Below, in pieces: positions 5,931 through 14,491 of a DNA stretch of 20,433 nucleotides; position 1 is the first letter of the stretch; each line of letters begins with the position of its first letter. A model generated the notes under the pieces. The model did not search any database. It saw only the letters and a program-made list of their open reading frames with translations, and had not been told where the DNA came from. Source of the stretch: JBOFDK01 sp051650305 (GTDB taxonomy: Bacteria; Bacillota; Clostridia; Lachnospirales; Cellulosilyticaceae); the NCBI GenBank assembly GCA_051650305.1, contig JBOFIT010000092.1, forward strand, positions 1 through 20,433, read 5' to 3'. The position numbers and the translations under genes were made by a program.

Positions 5931-5965
5931 ATGTGAAATTTCCTTGTTTAGAAGGAGATGAATTT

Positions 5966-7531
5966 ATGGCACAGATTAGTATAGAAAATTTAAGTTTTCA
6001 TTTTGATACCCATGAACAAGATATTTTTAAAAATGTATCCCTTTGTCTAGATACAGACTGGAAGTTAGGGCTTATAGGCCGCAACGGCAGAGGGAAGACA
6101 ACGTTTTTAAAACTTCTGATGGAAGTTTATGAATATAGAGGGAGAATTACCAGCCCAGTAAAATTTGAGTATTTTCCCATTGATGTAGAGGATAAAAAAT
6201 TGTCAGCTTTAGAGGTTGTACGTGAAGCTATTGCTCCGTTTGCCCTGTGGGAAAAACGCCTGGAGGAATACATGGAAGATGATGAGCAGATTGAAGCTTA
6301 TGGAGAGGTCTTAGAAAAGTTTATTGACCACGATGGTTATGTTATTAATGAATGGATAGAAAAAGAAGTTCGACGAATGAATCTAAACCTAGCTATTCTC
6401 ACAAGATCTTTCGATACGTTAAGTGGCGGAGAACAGACAAAATTACTATTAATAGCATTATTTTTAAGGAAAAACCACTTCTTATTGATTGATGAGCCCA
6501 CTAATCATTTAGATGCAGAGGGAAGAGCGTGTGTTGCTAGGTATTTAGCAAGTAAGAAAGGATTCATCATCATCTCCCATGACCGAACGTTTATTGATGA
6601 GGTAGTAGATCATGTACTGTCCATTAATAAAGCCAATATAGAAATCCAAAAAGGAAATTTTTCTACGTGGTTAGTGAATAAAGAAAGAAGAGATGGTTTT
6701 GAAAGAGCTGAAAATGAGAAACTGCAAAAAGAAGTTAAAAGGTTACAAGATGCAGCCAAACAAAAAGCAGGATGGTCTGACAGTTTAGAGGCAACTAAAA
6801 TTGGGAATGGTGCTTTTGATAGAGGGTTTATCGGACACAAAGCAGCCAAGATGATGAAACGTGCAAAGTGCATTGAGGCGCGTCAGAATAAGGCGATTGT
6901 AGAAAAATCAAAGTTGCTTAAGAATATAGAAGTGATAGAGGAACTTAAGTTAAACAACTTAGTTGGTACACAAGAGGAAGTCTTAAAAGTACAAGATTTA
7001 CAAGTGGTATATGATGACGTACCAATCTTTCAACCACTAAGTTTTGATATAAAAAGAGGCGAACGTATATGGTTATATGGAAAAAATGGATGTGGTAAGT
7101 CAAGTATCATCAAGGTGTTGCTAGGAGAGAATATTGAACATACAGGATTTATACAACAAACAGCCAAGGTTTCTTACATTGCTCAAGATACATCGTCTTT
7201 AAAGGGAACCATTAATCACTTTATTGCCACTCATCAGCTTAACAATGAGCGTCTAAAGAATACGTTATATAAATTAGGATTAGAAGAAAATCAGTTCCAA
7301 AAGCATATCGAGGAGTGGAGTGAGGGGCAAAAGAAAAAATTATTAATTGCTAAAAGCTTATGTGAAGAAGCTGAGTTATATATATGGGATGAGCCCCTGA
7401 ATTTTATAGATGTTATCTCCTACATGCAAATTGAAGAACTTCTATGTAAAGAAAAGCCTACCATGTTATTTGTAGAACATGATGAATCCTTCGGAAACAG
7501 AATAGCTACAAAAAAGATAAGGGTAGAATAG
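5966..7531 (+). CDS. Lsa-type ABC-F ribosomal protection protein
   Basis: This 521-residue protein has two ABC ATPase domains and no membrane segment. Domain 1 has Walker A GRNGRGKT (38-45), signature LSGGE (152-156) and Walker B IDEPTNHLD (175-183). Domain 2 has Walker A GKNGCGKS (372-379), signature WSEGQ (451-455) and Walker B YIWDEPLNFID. The charged helical linker at about 235-320 (FERAENEKLQKEVKRL, then KAAKMMKRAK) is the ribosome-contacting arm. DTDWKLGLIGRNGRGKTT and AELYIWDEPLN are shared with Lsa/Vga-type proteins, which displace lincosamides, pleuromutilins and streptogramins A from the ribosome. ATG at 5966 has AAGGAG 8 nt ahead; an in-frame ATG at 5903 lies inside the attenuator hairpin and is rejected. 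No terminator follows. The exact drug range cannot be read from sequence. Confidence 0.9.
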   Translation: MAQISIENLSFHFDTHEQDIFKNVSLCLDTDWKLGLIGRNGRGKTTFLKLLMEVYEYRGRITSPVKFEYFPIDVEDKKLSALEVVREAIAPFALWEKRLEEYMEDDEQIEAYGEVLEKFIDHDGYVINEWIEKEVRRMNLNLAILTRSFDTLSGGEQTKLLLIALFLRKNHFLLIDEPTNHLDAEGRACVARYLASKKGFIIISHDRTFIDEVVDHVLSINKANIEIQKGNFSTWLVNKERRDGFERAENEKLQKEVKRLQDAAKQKAGWSDSLEATKIGNGAFDRGFIGHKAAKMMKRAKCIEARQNKAIVEKSKLLKNIEVIEELKLNNLVGTQEEVLKVQDLQVVYDDVPIFQPLSFDIKRGERIWLYGKNGCGKSSIIKVLLGENIEHTGFIQQTAKVSYIAQDTSSLKGTINHFIATHQLNNERLKNTLYKLGLEENQFQKHIEEWSEGQKKKLLIAKSLCEEAELYIWDEPLNFIDVISYMQIEELLCKEKPTMLFVEHDESFGNRIATKKIRVE

Positions 7532-7568
7532 TGAGTGGAGAGAGGTTTTAAAAGTTAAATGGATAGGC

Positions 7569-7574
7569 TATAAT
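7569..7574 (+). promoter_or_regulatory. Possible -10 box for the U32 gene
   Basis: A perfect TATAAT lies 105 nt before the U32 start codon, but the region 17-18 nt upstream (GTTTTAA) is a poor -35. The gene may also be reached by read-through from ABC-F. Confidence 0.3.
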
Positions 7575-7679
7575 GTAGAAAAAAGGTGAAAAGATGGCTA
7601 CTATGTACTTATTTACATAAGTTTATTAGAATGCTAAAATGAATGTAAAATAATGAATGAGCGACAAGGGAGAGAAAAA

Positions 7680-9923
7680 ATGACAGAATTATTAGCGCCA
7701 GCAGGAAGTATGGAAGCTTTAAAAGCTGCAATTTCTAATGGTTGTGATGCAATCTATTTAGGAATGCAAAAATTTGGTGCGCGTGCCTACTCATCTAACT
7801 TTGATTTAGAATCGTTAAAAGAGGCTGTGATATATGCCCACCTGAGAAATGTTAAAATCTATGTGACAATGAATACTATTATTTTCGAAAATGAAGTTGA
7901 AGAGATGCAACAGCAGATAAAAGACTTAAATGAAATCGGTGTGGATGGTGTCATCGTTCAGGATCTGGCTGCTTTCGATTATATCGTTAAAAACTTTCAG
8001 GATATGGAAGCACATTGTTCAACTCAAATGGGAATAGATGATCTAGACGGCACGTTATTATTTAAAGAACTTGGTGCTAAAAGGGTGGTCCTATCTCGTG
8101 AGGTTCCAATCGAAAAGGTAAAAGAGATTAAAAAAATAGCGAAGATACCTTTAGAAATTTTTGTTCATGGTGCGTTATGTGTATCATACTCTGGGAACTG
8201 TCTCATGTCTGGATTAATTGGCTATCGAAGTGGGAATCGCGGAAGATGTGTAGGCTCATGCCGTAAGCCATATGAACTTATTGATAAGACAACGGATACT
8301 GTTTTAGGTGAAAACTATATTTTATCGACAAAGGACTTAAATACAATCGACCACATCGATGATTTAAAGGAAATTGATTCTTTAAAAATAGAAGGGCGTA
8401 TGAAAGAGCCAGCGTATGTAGCGAATGTAGTCTCAAGATATCGCATGGCATTAGAGCATAAAATAACTGAAGCAGATAAAGAAAATCTGAAGAAAACATT
8501 CAATAGAACTTTCACTAAAGGTTATTTATTCCACGAAGATAAGAAAAATATTACAAACGTCTCAAGACCGAATAACGTGGGTTATGAGATCGGATATATT
8601 AGCAAGACCCATAAAGACATGTACGAAATAACACTGAAACACACTTTAAATCAAAACGATATTATCCGCATCAGTCATAACGATGAAGATGTAAATCTAA
8701 CGGTTGCAAAACTGTACGATAAAGAGGGTAATTTAATCAATAAAGCAGATCGTGTGTGCTATATCAAAATCAAAGAAAAATTATCTAAGGGTGACGTCGT
8801 TTATACATCGAAGGATGCTTTATACTACAAAGAGTTAGAAGCGTCATTAGAAAAAGAGTTTAAGCGTTTTAAACTAGATATGAAAGTGTACGCTTATCCA
8901 GATGCAAAGCTTATCATAGATGCTCAGGGCTTAGGATTTAATTATCTATATGAAAGCGAAGAAGTACTAGGTGAAGCCATCAATAATCCAACAACAAAAG
9001 AGCAGGTCATCAAGCAACTTTCAAGATTAAATGATACGTTATTTGAACTGAATCATGTAGAGTTTGAGGGATGGAATGCATTCGTTCCAGCGAAGTTGTT
9101 AAATGCAGCAAGAAGAGATATTGTACAGGCATTATACGACTTAAAGATTAATAGTCAAAACAAAAGAACGAAGGACTTAAACGTAAACGAAAAAATAAGC
9201 TTTGCACCGAAGCAACCATACCTTACAGCTACTGTGACCACCAAGGAGCAGTATGCTGCGTGTATAAGCGCGGGCATTCAGGAAGTTTATTTTGAAAACG
9301 TTGTGAGAAGAAATCAGAATGATTATAAAGACAAAGAAGGCCAACTACTCATAGGAGGATATGGGGGCATTTATCATTACAGAAAAACGAATCCTTTTGT
9401 TACGGACTATTCGCTCAATGTGGTGAATGCGACGAGCTGCTATGAACTTTATAAATTAGGAGCAAAACGCGTCACTTTATCTTATGAATTGAATAAAAGC
9501 CAAATTGAAGATTTAGTAGGTGCTTATTATGAAGAAAATGAAGGCTATCCTGCACTAGAAATGATTGTATATGGTAGGGCGCCTATGATGTTTACAAAAT
9601 ACTGTCCGATGAAAAAGATGGATCAATGTGGTATTTGCAAAAAGAAGACTTATGAGTTAAAAGATGAGCACGGAACATTCCCTATTATTGCTCATGAGGA
9701 TTGTACGACCACGCTTCTTAATGGAAAGACCCTTAATCTTTTAGACGAGATGCAAAACATCAAAGGAGTGGAAGCATTCAGATTAAACTTCACAGTTGAA
9801 TCAAAAGAGCAGGTAGAGCAAGTTATTCATACAGCTTTAAGTAAATTAAAGGGTACTATGAATGATGCCGCCTTTAATCAGGAAACAGACACAAGAGGAC
9901 ATTTTAATAAAGAGATTATGTAG
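7680..9923 (+). CDS. U32 family peptidase-like protein (RNA hydroxylation / Fe-S type), with DUF3656-like C-terminal region
   Basis: The 747-residue protein begins with TELLAPAGSMEALKAAISN, the standard start of U32 proteins. The family signature HGALCVSYSGNC at about 163-174 is followed by GNRGRCVGSC. Cysteines 167, 174, 190 and 194 are spaced like cluster-binding cysteines of U32 proteins; a further group, KYCPMKKMDQCGICKK, lies near residue 645. Although named peptidases, characterised relatives such as RlhA, TrhP and UbiU/V act in 23S rRNA or tRNA hydroxylation or O2-independent ubiquinone hydroxylation and several carry Fe-S clusters; the length best fits the RlhA/YdcP-like group. ATG at 7680 has AAGGGAG 7 nt ahead; an in-frame ATG at 7653 is less well supported. 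Codon use seems slightly richer in CGN and ATC than its neighbours, judged by eye only. Confidence 0.82.
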   Translation: MTELLAPAGSMEALKAAISNGCDAIYLGMQKFGARAYSSNFDLESLKEAVIYAHLRNVKIYVTMNTIIFENEVEEMQQQIKDLNEIGVDGVIVQDLAAFDYIVKNFQDMEAHCSTQMGIDDLDGTLLFKELGAKRVVLSREVPIEKVKEIKKIAKIPLEIFVHGALCVSYSGNCLMSGLIGYRSGNRGRCVGSCRKPYELIDKTTDTVLGENYILSTKDLNTIDHIDDLKEIDSLKIEGRMKEPAYVANVVSRYRMALEHKITEADKENLKKTFNRTFTKGYLFHEDKKNITNVSRPNNVGYEIGYISKTHKDMYEITLKHTLNQNDIIRISHNDEDVNLTVAKLYDKEGNLINKADRVCYIKIKEKLSKGDVVYTSKDALYYKELEASLEKEFKRFKLDMKVYAYPDAKLIIDAQGLGFNYLYESEEVLGEAINNPTTKEQVIKQLSRLNDTLFELNHVEFEGWNAFVPAKLLNAARRDIVQALYDLKINSQNKRTKDLNVNEKISFAPKQPYLTATVTTKEQYAACISAGIQEVYFENVVRRNQNDYKDKEGQLLIGGYGGIYHYRKTNPFVTDYSLNVVNATSCYELYKLGAKRVTLSYELNKSQIEDLVGAYYEENEGYPALEMIVYGRAPMMFTKYCPMKKMDQCGICKKKTYELKDEHGTFPIIAHEDCTTTLLNGKTLNLLDEMQNIKGVEAFRLNFTVESKEQVEQVIHTALSKLKGTMNDAAFNQETDTRGHFNKEIM

Positions 9924-9930
9924 TAAATGC

Positions 9931-9964
9931 AAGGTTGTAGCTAGAAATAGTTGCAGCCTTTTTT
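9931..9964 (+). terminator. Terminator of the U32 gene
   Basis: A 13-bp stem with three G-U pairs (9931-9943 with 9948-9960) closes a GAAA tetraloop and runs into TTTTTT. It separates the U32 gene from the V-ATPase promoter. Confidence 0.88.
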
Positions 9965-9990
9965 ATTTGAAAAAATAATTTTTCTGTATA

Positions 9991-10018
9991 TTGCCAATTA
10001 TTATAAAAGCAGTATAAT
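9991..10018 (+). promoter_or_regulatory. Promoter of the V-ATPase operon
   Basis: TTGCCA (9991-9996), a 16-nt spacer and TATAAT (10013-10018) lie between the U32 terminator and ntpF. The start would be near 10025, giving a 5' leader of about 37 nt. Confidence 0.7.
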
Positions 10019-10061
10019 CTAAATAGAGGGCATTATCAAATTGGAATAAAGGAGTTGGGTA

Positions 10062-10376
10062 ATGGGTTTTGCAGAGACAGTAGAAGCCATCAAAAAAAAG
10101 GAAGAGCATCTTAATCACCAAGAAAAAAACATTGTAGAAGAACGGGGAAAACAACTTGATGCCACAAGAGAAAAGCAAAAGCAGCTTACCAAAGAATTAG
10201 AGGATACATTAGCGAGTGAAAAAGACAAAGCGTTGGCATGGAGCGATCAATACAGAAAAGAAATGATTGCCCAAAGTACCATAAGCGCACAAGAAAAAAT
10301 ACAAAAGCTTCGTGTAGAAAATGAGGATAAAGAAAAAGAAGTGATAGCGTTCATTATTTCAAAGATTTTTGAATAG
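10062..10376 (+). CDS. ntpF: V-type ATPase peripheral stalk subunit G/H (NtpF-like)
   Basis: This protein of 104 residues is almost wholly charged helix (AIKKKEEHLNHQEKNIVEER, then TKELEDTLASEKDKA), as expected for the long coiled-coil stalk subunit that pairs with subunit E. Sequence conservation in this family is low, so the call rests on size, coiled-coil character and position: it is the first gene before ntpI, exactly as ntpF is in Enterococcus hirae. The stalk holds the V1 head still against the rotating ring. AAAGGAG stands 7 nt before the ATG. The next gene starts 26 nt downstream. Confidence 0.78.
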   Translation: MGFAETVEAIKKKEEHLNHQEKNIVEERGKQLDATREKQKQLTKELEDTLASEKDKALAWSDQYRKEMIAQSTISAQEKIQKLRVENEDKEKEVIAFIISKIFE

Positions 10377-10402
10377 GGAAAAGACAAAAGGAGTGTTTAC
10401 GC

Positions 10403-12424
10403 ATGGCTGTAGCACAGATGCAACTGGTTCATATCTATGGACTAAAAAAGCAAAAAAAGCCTTTAATGAAGTGGCTACAAAGACAAGGAAATATTGAAAT
10501 AATAGATTTGCCAACGGATGATACCTATTTTTACAAAGAAGATGTCTTGAAAAATAAAGCGACAGCAGAGCGGTGTGGGGCATTAGCGGAGGATACGATA
10601 GGCATTTTAGAAACTTATGTACCTTCTAAGCGAAAACCATTGGCTTTTTTTGAGGGGAAAAGAGAGCTTAAAGCTGAGGATTATGAAGCTTTTGAGGCGC
10701 AGTATGAGGAACTAAAGAAAAAGGTAGAAGACATACAGTATGCAGTCAAACAACTTGAGGCGTTAAAGGCAGAGAAACTACAATTACTTCATAAACAGGA
10801 AATGTTCAGTCAGTGGGAGTCTTTAGATATACCCCTAGCATTCAAGGGAACGCAGAAAATAGTCAGCTTTATAGGAACATTGCCAGCAGTATGGTCAGAA
10901 GAAACGTTAAAAGCACAATTAGGAGAAGAGCAATTACTATACATACAGTGTATTCAGACAGATAAACAACAAAGTTATTTTTTCATTCTGGGCCTAAAGT
11001 ACCAGGAGGAGCAAGTACTAGAGAAACTTAGAGGTTTAGGATTTACTTATCCAGATTCCCAACTGAAGGGCATCCCAAAGCAAGAGATAGAAGCTATCAC
11101 AGAGGCAATAAAGATAAATGAAGAAGCGGTAGAACGCACGGTTGAAAACATTAAGTCTTATGCTGCATTAAGAGATAGGATGGCATTACTAGTAGATTAT
11201 GAAAAGATGAAAGTAGGTAGATACGAGGCGACGGCACAGTTGCTAGAGTCAGATCAGATGATGATACTAAGGGGATATATACCCAAAGATACAAGTCCAT
11301 TTTTTGAAAAACAAATAAAGATGCAGTTCCAAGTAGCTGTAGAATTCGACGAGCCTAGTGAGGAAGCAGAAGTACCTGTTCTTTTGAAAAACAATAGTTT
11401 TGTAGCCCCACTTGAAAGCGTTGTAGAAGCTTTTAGTCCACCTGGAAAAGGTGAAAAAGATCCTACCACGATTACGGCTCTTTTTTATTACGTTTTATTT
11501 GGCCTTATGTTATCAGATGTGGCTTATGGAACGATGATGGTCTTGGGATGTGGGTTCGTTCTATGGAAGTATAAGGAGAAGCTAGAGATAGGTATGAAAA
11601 ATGCTCTTAAAATGTTTTTTATATGTGGGATTTCTACGATTTTCTGGGGGGCGATGTTTGGAAGTTACTTTGGAGATATAGTGGACGTGGCTTCACAAAC
11701 TTTTATAGGACATAAGGTGATAATCCCACCACTATGGTTTTTCCCAGTTAATGAACCTATGCGTATGCTTGTCTTTTCTATGTTAGTGGGAGTTATTCAC
11801 TTATTAACAGGTCTTACCATGAAGCTCATAGGCCTTGCCGGGCAAAAGAATTATAAGGCAATACTGTATGATGTTGTTTTTTGGTATGGGATTATAGTTG
11901 GGTGTATCGGTATACTCCTTTCTACACCGATGTTTACCAATATGATAGGTATTTCCTTTACGTGGCCAGAAGCAGTGGGAAGAGGCATGAGTATTTTAGC
12001 TATTCTTTGTGCTGTGGGCATTGTAGTGACTAATGGCAGAGAATCACGTAATCCTTTTAAACGCTTGCTTAAAGGGGCCTATGCTCTTTATGGCATAACA
12101 GGCTATCTCAGTGATGTGCTTTCTTATTCAAGGCTTTTAGCCTTAGGGTTAGCTACAGGGGTTATCTGTACGGTTATAAATAAAATGGCAAGTATGGCAG
12201 CAGTGGGGCCACTGGGTATGGTGTGGTTTATTCTTATTTTTCTAGCAGGGCATAGCTTAAACTTAGGGATAAATCTACTAGGGGCGTATGTGCATACAAC
12301 GAGGCTGCAATATGTAGAATTCTTCGGTAAGTTTTATGAAGGGGGCGGGCGTAAATTTATGCCTTATAAGCTTCATACGAAATACTATACATTTAAAGAT
12401 TCAACCTACAAAACAAACAATTAA
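10403..12424 (+). CDS. ntpI: V-type ATPase subunit I (subunit a), membrane stator
   Basis: This 673-residue protein has a cytoplasmic N-terminal half (1 to about 340, with helical hairpins that contact the stalks) and a C-terminal half with about seven to eight membrane helices starting near FYYVLFGLMLSDVAYG. SYSRLLALGLATG contains the conserved arginine (R577) that faces the ion-binding glutamate of the K ring during rotation. The conserved end is HTTRLQYVEFFGKFYEGGG. It forms the two half-channels through which the ion enters and leaves. AAAGGAG lies 9 nt before the ATG. The stop is 23 nt ahead of ntpK. Confidence 0.95.
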   Translation: MAVAQMQLVHIYGLKKQKKPLMKWLQRQGNIEIIDLPTDDTYFYKEDVLKNKATAERCGALAEDTIGILETYVPSKRKPLAFFEGKRELKAEDYEAFEAQYEELKKKVEDIQYAVKQLEALKAEKLQLLHKQEMFSQWESLDIPLAFKGTQKIVSFIGTLPAVWSEETLKAQLGEEQLLYIQCIQTDKQQSYFFILGLKYQEEQVLEKLRGLGFTYPDSQLKGIPKQEIEAITEAIKINEEAVERTVENIKSYAALRDRMALLVDYEKMKVGRYEATAQLLESDQMMILRGYIPKDTSPFFEKQIKMQFQVAVEFDEPSEEAEVPVLLKNNSFVAPLESVVEAFSPPGKGEKDPTTITALFYYVLFGLMLSDVAYGTMMVLGCGFVLWKYKEKLEIGMKNALKMFFICGISTIFWGAMFGSYFGDIVDVASQTFIGHKVIIPPLWFFPVNEPMRMLVFSMLVGVIHLLTGLTMKLIGLAGQKNYKAILYDVVFWYGIIVGCIGILLSTPMFTNMIGISFTWPEAVGRGMSILAILCAVGIVVTNGRESRNPFKRLLKGAYALYGITGYLSDVLSYSRLLALGLATGVICTVINKMASMAAVGPLGMVWFILIFLAGHSLNLGINLLGAYVHTTRLQYVEFFGKFYEGGGRKFMPYKLHTKYYTFKDSTYKTNN

Positions 12425-12447
12425 AAAATTTTAAGGAGGTTTGGAAA

Positions 12448-12927
12448 ATGAGTAATTGGGGTATCGTCTTTGCATTATTAGGAGCAGCACTTGCGGCATT
12501 GTTATCAGGTATGGGTTCAGCTAAAGGGGTAGGTATTGCAGGGGAAGCAGCAGCAGGGGTTATTACAGAAGACCCAACGAAGTTTGGGAAAGTACTTATT
12601 TTACAACTTTTGCCAGGTACACAAGGCATTTATGGTTTGCTTATTGCGTTTATCACATTATCTCAGACAGGTATATTAGGTGGGAGCCCAGAGATGTCTT
12701 TGACCAAAGGTTTACTGTACTTTGCAGCATGTATGCCAATGGCTTTTGTAGGTTATTACTCTGCCATTAGTCAGGCGAGAGCATCTGTAGCGAGTATTGG
12801 TGTTGTAGCGAAAAAACCTGAGCAGTTTGGTAAAGCTATGATTTTCCCAGCTATGGTTGAAACCTATGCTATTTTAGCGTTACTTATCTCTATCTTAGCC
12901 ATTACAGGAGTTGGAGGATTGCAATGA
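12448..12927 (+). CDS. ntpK: V-type ATPase subunit K (rotor ring proteolipid), Na+ type
   Basis: This 159-residue protein has four membrane helices in two tandem halves (GSAKGVGIAGEAAAG and the degenerate SQARASVASIG). The residues that bind Na+ in Enterococcus hirae NtpK (L61, T64, Q65, Y68, Q110, E139) have counterparts here: L55, T58, Q59 and Y62 in LLPGTQGIYG, Q109 in SAISQA, and E138 in MVETYA. The ring therefore most likely carries Na+ rather than H+. A full AAGGAGGT ribosome binding site precedes the ATG, the best in the operon, which suits the protein's high copy number in the complex. Its stop overlaps the ntpE start (ATGA). Confidence 0.96.
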   Translation: MSNWGIVFALLGAALAALLSGMGSAKGVGIAGEAAAGVITEDPTKFGKVLILQLLPGTQGIYGLLIAFITLSQTGILGGSPEMSLTKGLLYFAACMPMAFVGYYSAISQARASVASIGVVAKKPEQFGKAMIFPAMVETYAILALLISILAITGVGGLQ

Positions 12928-13499
12928 CAGATCTTGAAAAACTATTAGGTCAAATAGAAGAAGAATCTAGTCAAAAAGTTAGAAAGCTTATAGAAGAAAC
13001 ACAGCAGCAAGTGAAAGTGATTGAGATGCAGGGAGAAACGGAGAGAAATGACATCAAAATGAAGGCAAAGATTGCACTGGAAAAAGAGAGGATAAGTGTG
13101 CTACAAAGAGCAGAATCAGCAGCCCTTTTACATGAGAAGAAAATAATCTTACAGGGCAAGTATGAAATGATAGAGGCGTTACTACAAAAAGCAAGAGCAT
13201 CTTTAAATGTCCTTGATGAGGAGGACTATTTCAAAGTCCTCCATCAATTAGTTAAGAAGTATGCCAAGGAAAGTTCAGGCACTATCCTTTTTACTAGCAA
13301 AGATTATGATAGGCTACCTGAATGGTTCATGGAGGCACTAGAAACGTTACAACTCAAAATAGGTAAGTGTGAACGGGAACTAGAAGGAGGCTTTATTTTA
13401 AAGCAGGGTGATGTGGAAGAAAACTGCTCTTTTGATGCACTTTTTCTAGAGAAAAAGGAAGTGCTGCAAGATGAAGTAGGTAGGTATTTATTTGGATAA
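12924..13499 (+). CDS. ntpE: V-type ATPase subunit E (peripheral stalk)
   Basis: The 191-residue protein has a long N-terminal charged helix (about 1-95: LLGQIEEESSQKVRKLIEET, then MKAKIALEKERISVLQRAES) and a compact C-terminal domain, the layout of V/A-type subunit E. With the NtpF-like protein it makes the peripheral stalk tying the A3B3 head to subunit I. Its ATG overlaps the ntpK stop by four bases, so the two are likely translationally coupled; TTGGAGG lies just upstream within ntpK. Confidence 0.88.
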   Translation: MTDLEKLLGQIEEESSQKVRKLIEETQQQVKVIEMQGETERNDIKMKAKIALEKERISVLQRAESAALLHEKKIILQGKYEMIEALLQKARASLNVLDEEDYFKVLHQLVKKYAKESSGTILFTSKDYDRLPEWFMEALETLQLKIGKCERELEGGFILKQGDVEENCSFDALFLEKKEVLQDEVGRYLFG

Positions 13500-13525
13500 A
13501 AGAAATGAGGAAAGGAAGGTGCCAC

Positions 13526-14491
13526 ATGAAAGAAGAATTATATGCATATGCTGTGGCCCGTATTCGTACAAAGGAGCTTGGTCTACTCACTACTTCTTTT
13601 ATTAATCAGCTGATAGGCGCTAAAAGTTATGAAGAATGCTTACATCTTTTGCAGGATAAGGGATGGAGGAGGGTAGAAGGGAATGTTGAGGCGCTTTTAA
13701 AAGAGCAGCGAGACCAAACGTGGGAACTTATGAAAGAACTTATGCCAGACCTTTCGGTGTTTAGTGTGTTTTTAATCGAAAAAGATTTTCACAATTTGAA
13801 AGCAGCTATCAAACAAGCGTATTTAAATAAAGCATTTCCCAGAAGTTTTACAAATGATGGGACACTTTCTAAGACATTTATTCAAGAGAAGATTCAAGGA
13901 AGAGAATTCAAAGCATTACCTGAATGGATGCGTTTATGTGCTACGGAGGCCTATGAAACACTTTTTAGAACAGGGGATAGTAGTCTTGCGGATAGCTTAA
14001 TTGACCAAAGGGCTTTACAAGTTATCTATGAACGCGGGAAGGCAAGGCCGGAGCCTTTTATACAAGCGTATGTGGAACTCAAGATTGCCATGATCAATAT
14101 ACGAATGGCTATGAGAAGTGCCATGACCCATAAGGATGCTTATTTCTTAGACCATACATTGGTAAGATGCGAAACCTTAGATTTTGAAAGTTTAAAAAAT
14201 GCCACACTAAAAGGTGTGGAGGGCTTGAGCATTTACTTAGAGATGACAGCTTATAAAGAAGTATGTGAGGCTATGAAAAGCTCGCCTGTAGCGGTAGAAA
14301 AGTGGTGTGATGAAAAGCTTTTAACGTTTATCAAAGGACAAAAAACCAATCCTTTTACCATTGCACCAGTGATAGCTTATTTTTTAGCACGGGAAAATGA
14401 AATAAAAGTAGTTCGGATGATCTTAGCAGGTAAAAGCAATCATTTATCAGAGGAAGTGCTTAAGGAAAGGGTAAGGACAATGTATGTATAA
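13526..14491 (+). CDS. ntpC: V-type ATPase subunit C (subunit d)
   Basis: This protein of 321 residues is mainly helical and close in length to the roughly 330-residue V/A-ATPase subunit C/d family. KEELYAYAVARIRTKELGLL at the start, and the repeated helical blocks with AYVELKIAMINIRMAMRS, fit the funnel-shaped protein that sits on the K ring and joins it to the central shaft. The start at 13526 is preferred because AAGGAAGGT is 5 nt ahead; an in-frame ATG at 13505 would add seven residues with no ribosome binding site. Its last eight bases overlap ntpG, pointing to translational coupling. Confidence 0.88.
   Translation: MKEELYAYAVARIRTKELGLLTTSFINQLIGAKSYEECLHLLQDKGWRRVEGNVEALLKEQRDQTWELMKELMPDLSVFSVFLIEKDFHNLKAAIKQAYLNKAFPRSFTNDGTLSKTFIQEKIQGREFKALPEWMRLCATEAYETLFRTGDSSLADSLIDQRALQVIYERGKARPEPFIQAYVELKIAMINIRMAMRSAMTHKDAYFLDHTLVRCETLDFESLKNATLKGVEGLSIYLEMTAYKEVCEAMKSSPVAVEKWCDEKLLTFIKGQKTNPFTIAPVIAYFLARENEIKVVRMILAGKSNHLSEEVLKERVRTMYV

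Larger units (their letters stand above)
5656..5965 (+). promoter_or_regulatory. Long ABC-F leader with uORFs, probable ribosome-mediated attenuator
   Basis: The leader contains several candidate control elements. A three-codon frame MSK-stop lies at 5685-5696, preceded by AGAGGTG at 5668-5674. A 35-codon frame lies at 5755-5862 (starts MLYLYAYKLLW) without a clear ribosome binding site. There are small hairpins at 5799-5812 and 5832-5845, and a strong terminator at 5879-5930. The 8-nt ATTAAGAA at 5788-5795 is perfectly complementary to 5882-5889 in the terminator's 5' arm and could act as an antiterminator. This accounts for the stretch without a large gene between MATE and ABC-F. Confidence 0.6.

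Noticed and set aside
5903..5965. Upstream in-frame ATG for the ABC-F gene
   Set aside because: It lies in the loop of the attenuator hairpin and has no ribosome binding site; ATG 5966 has AAGGAG.
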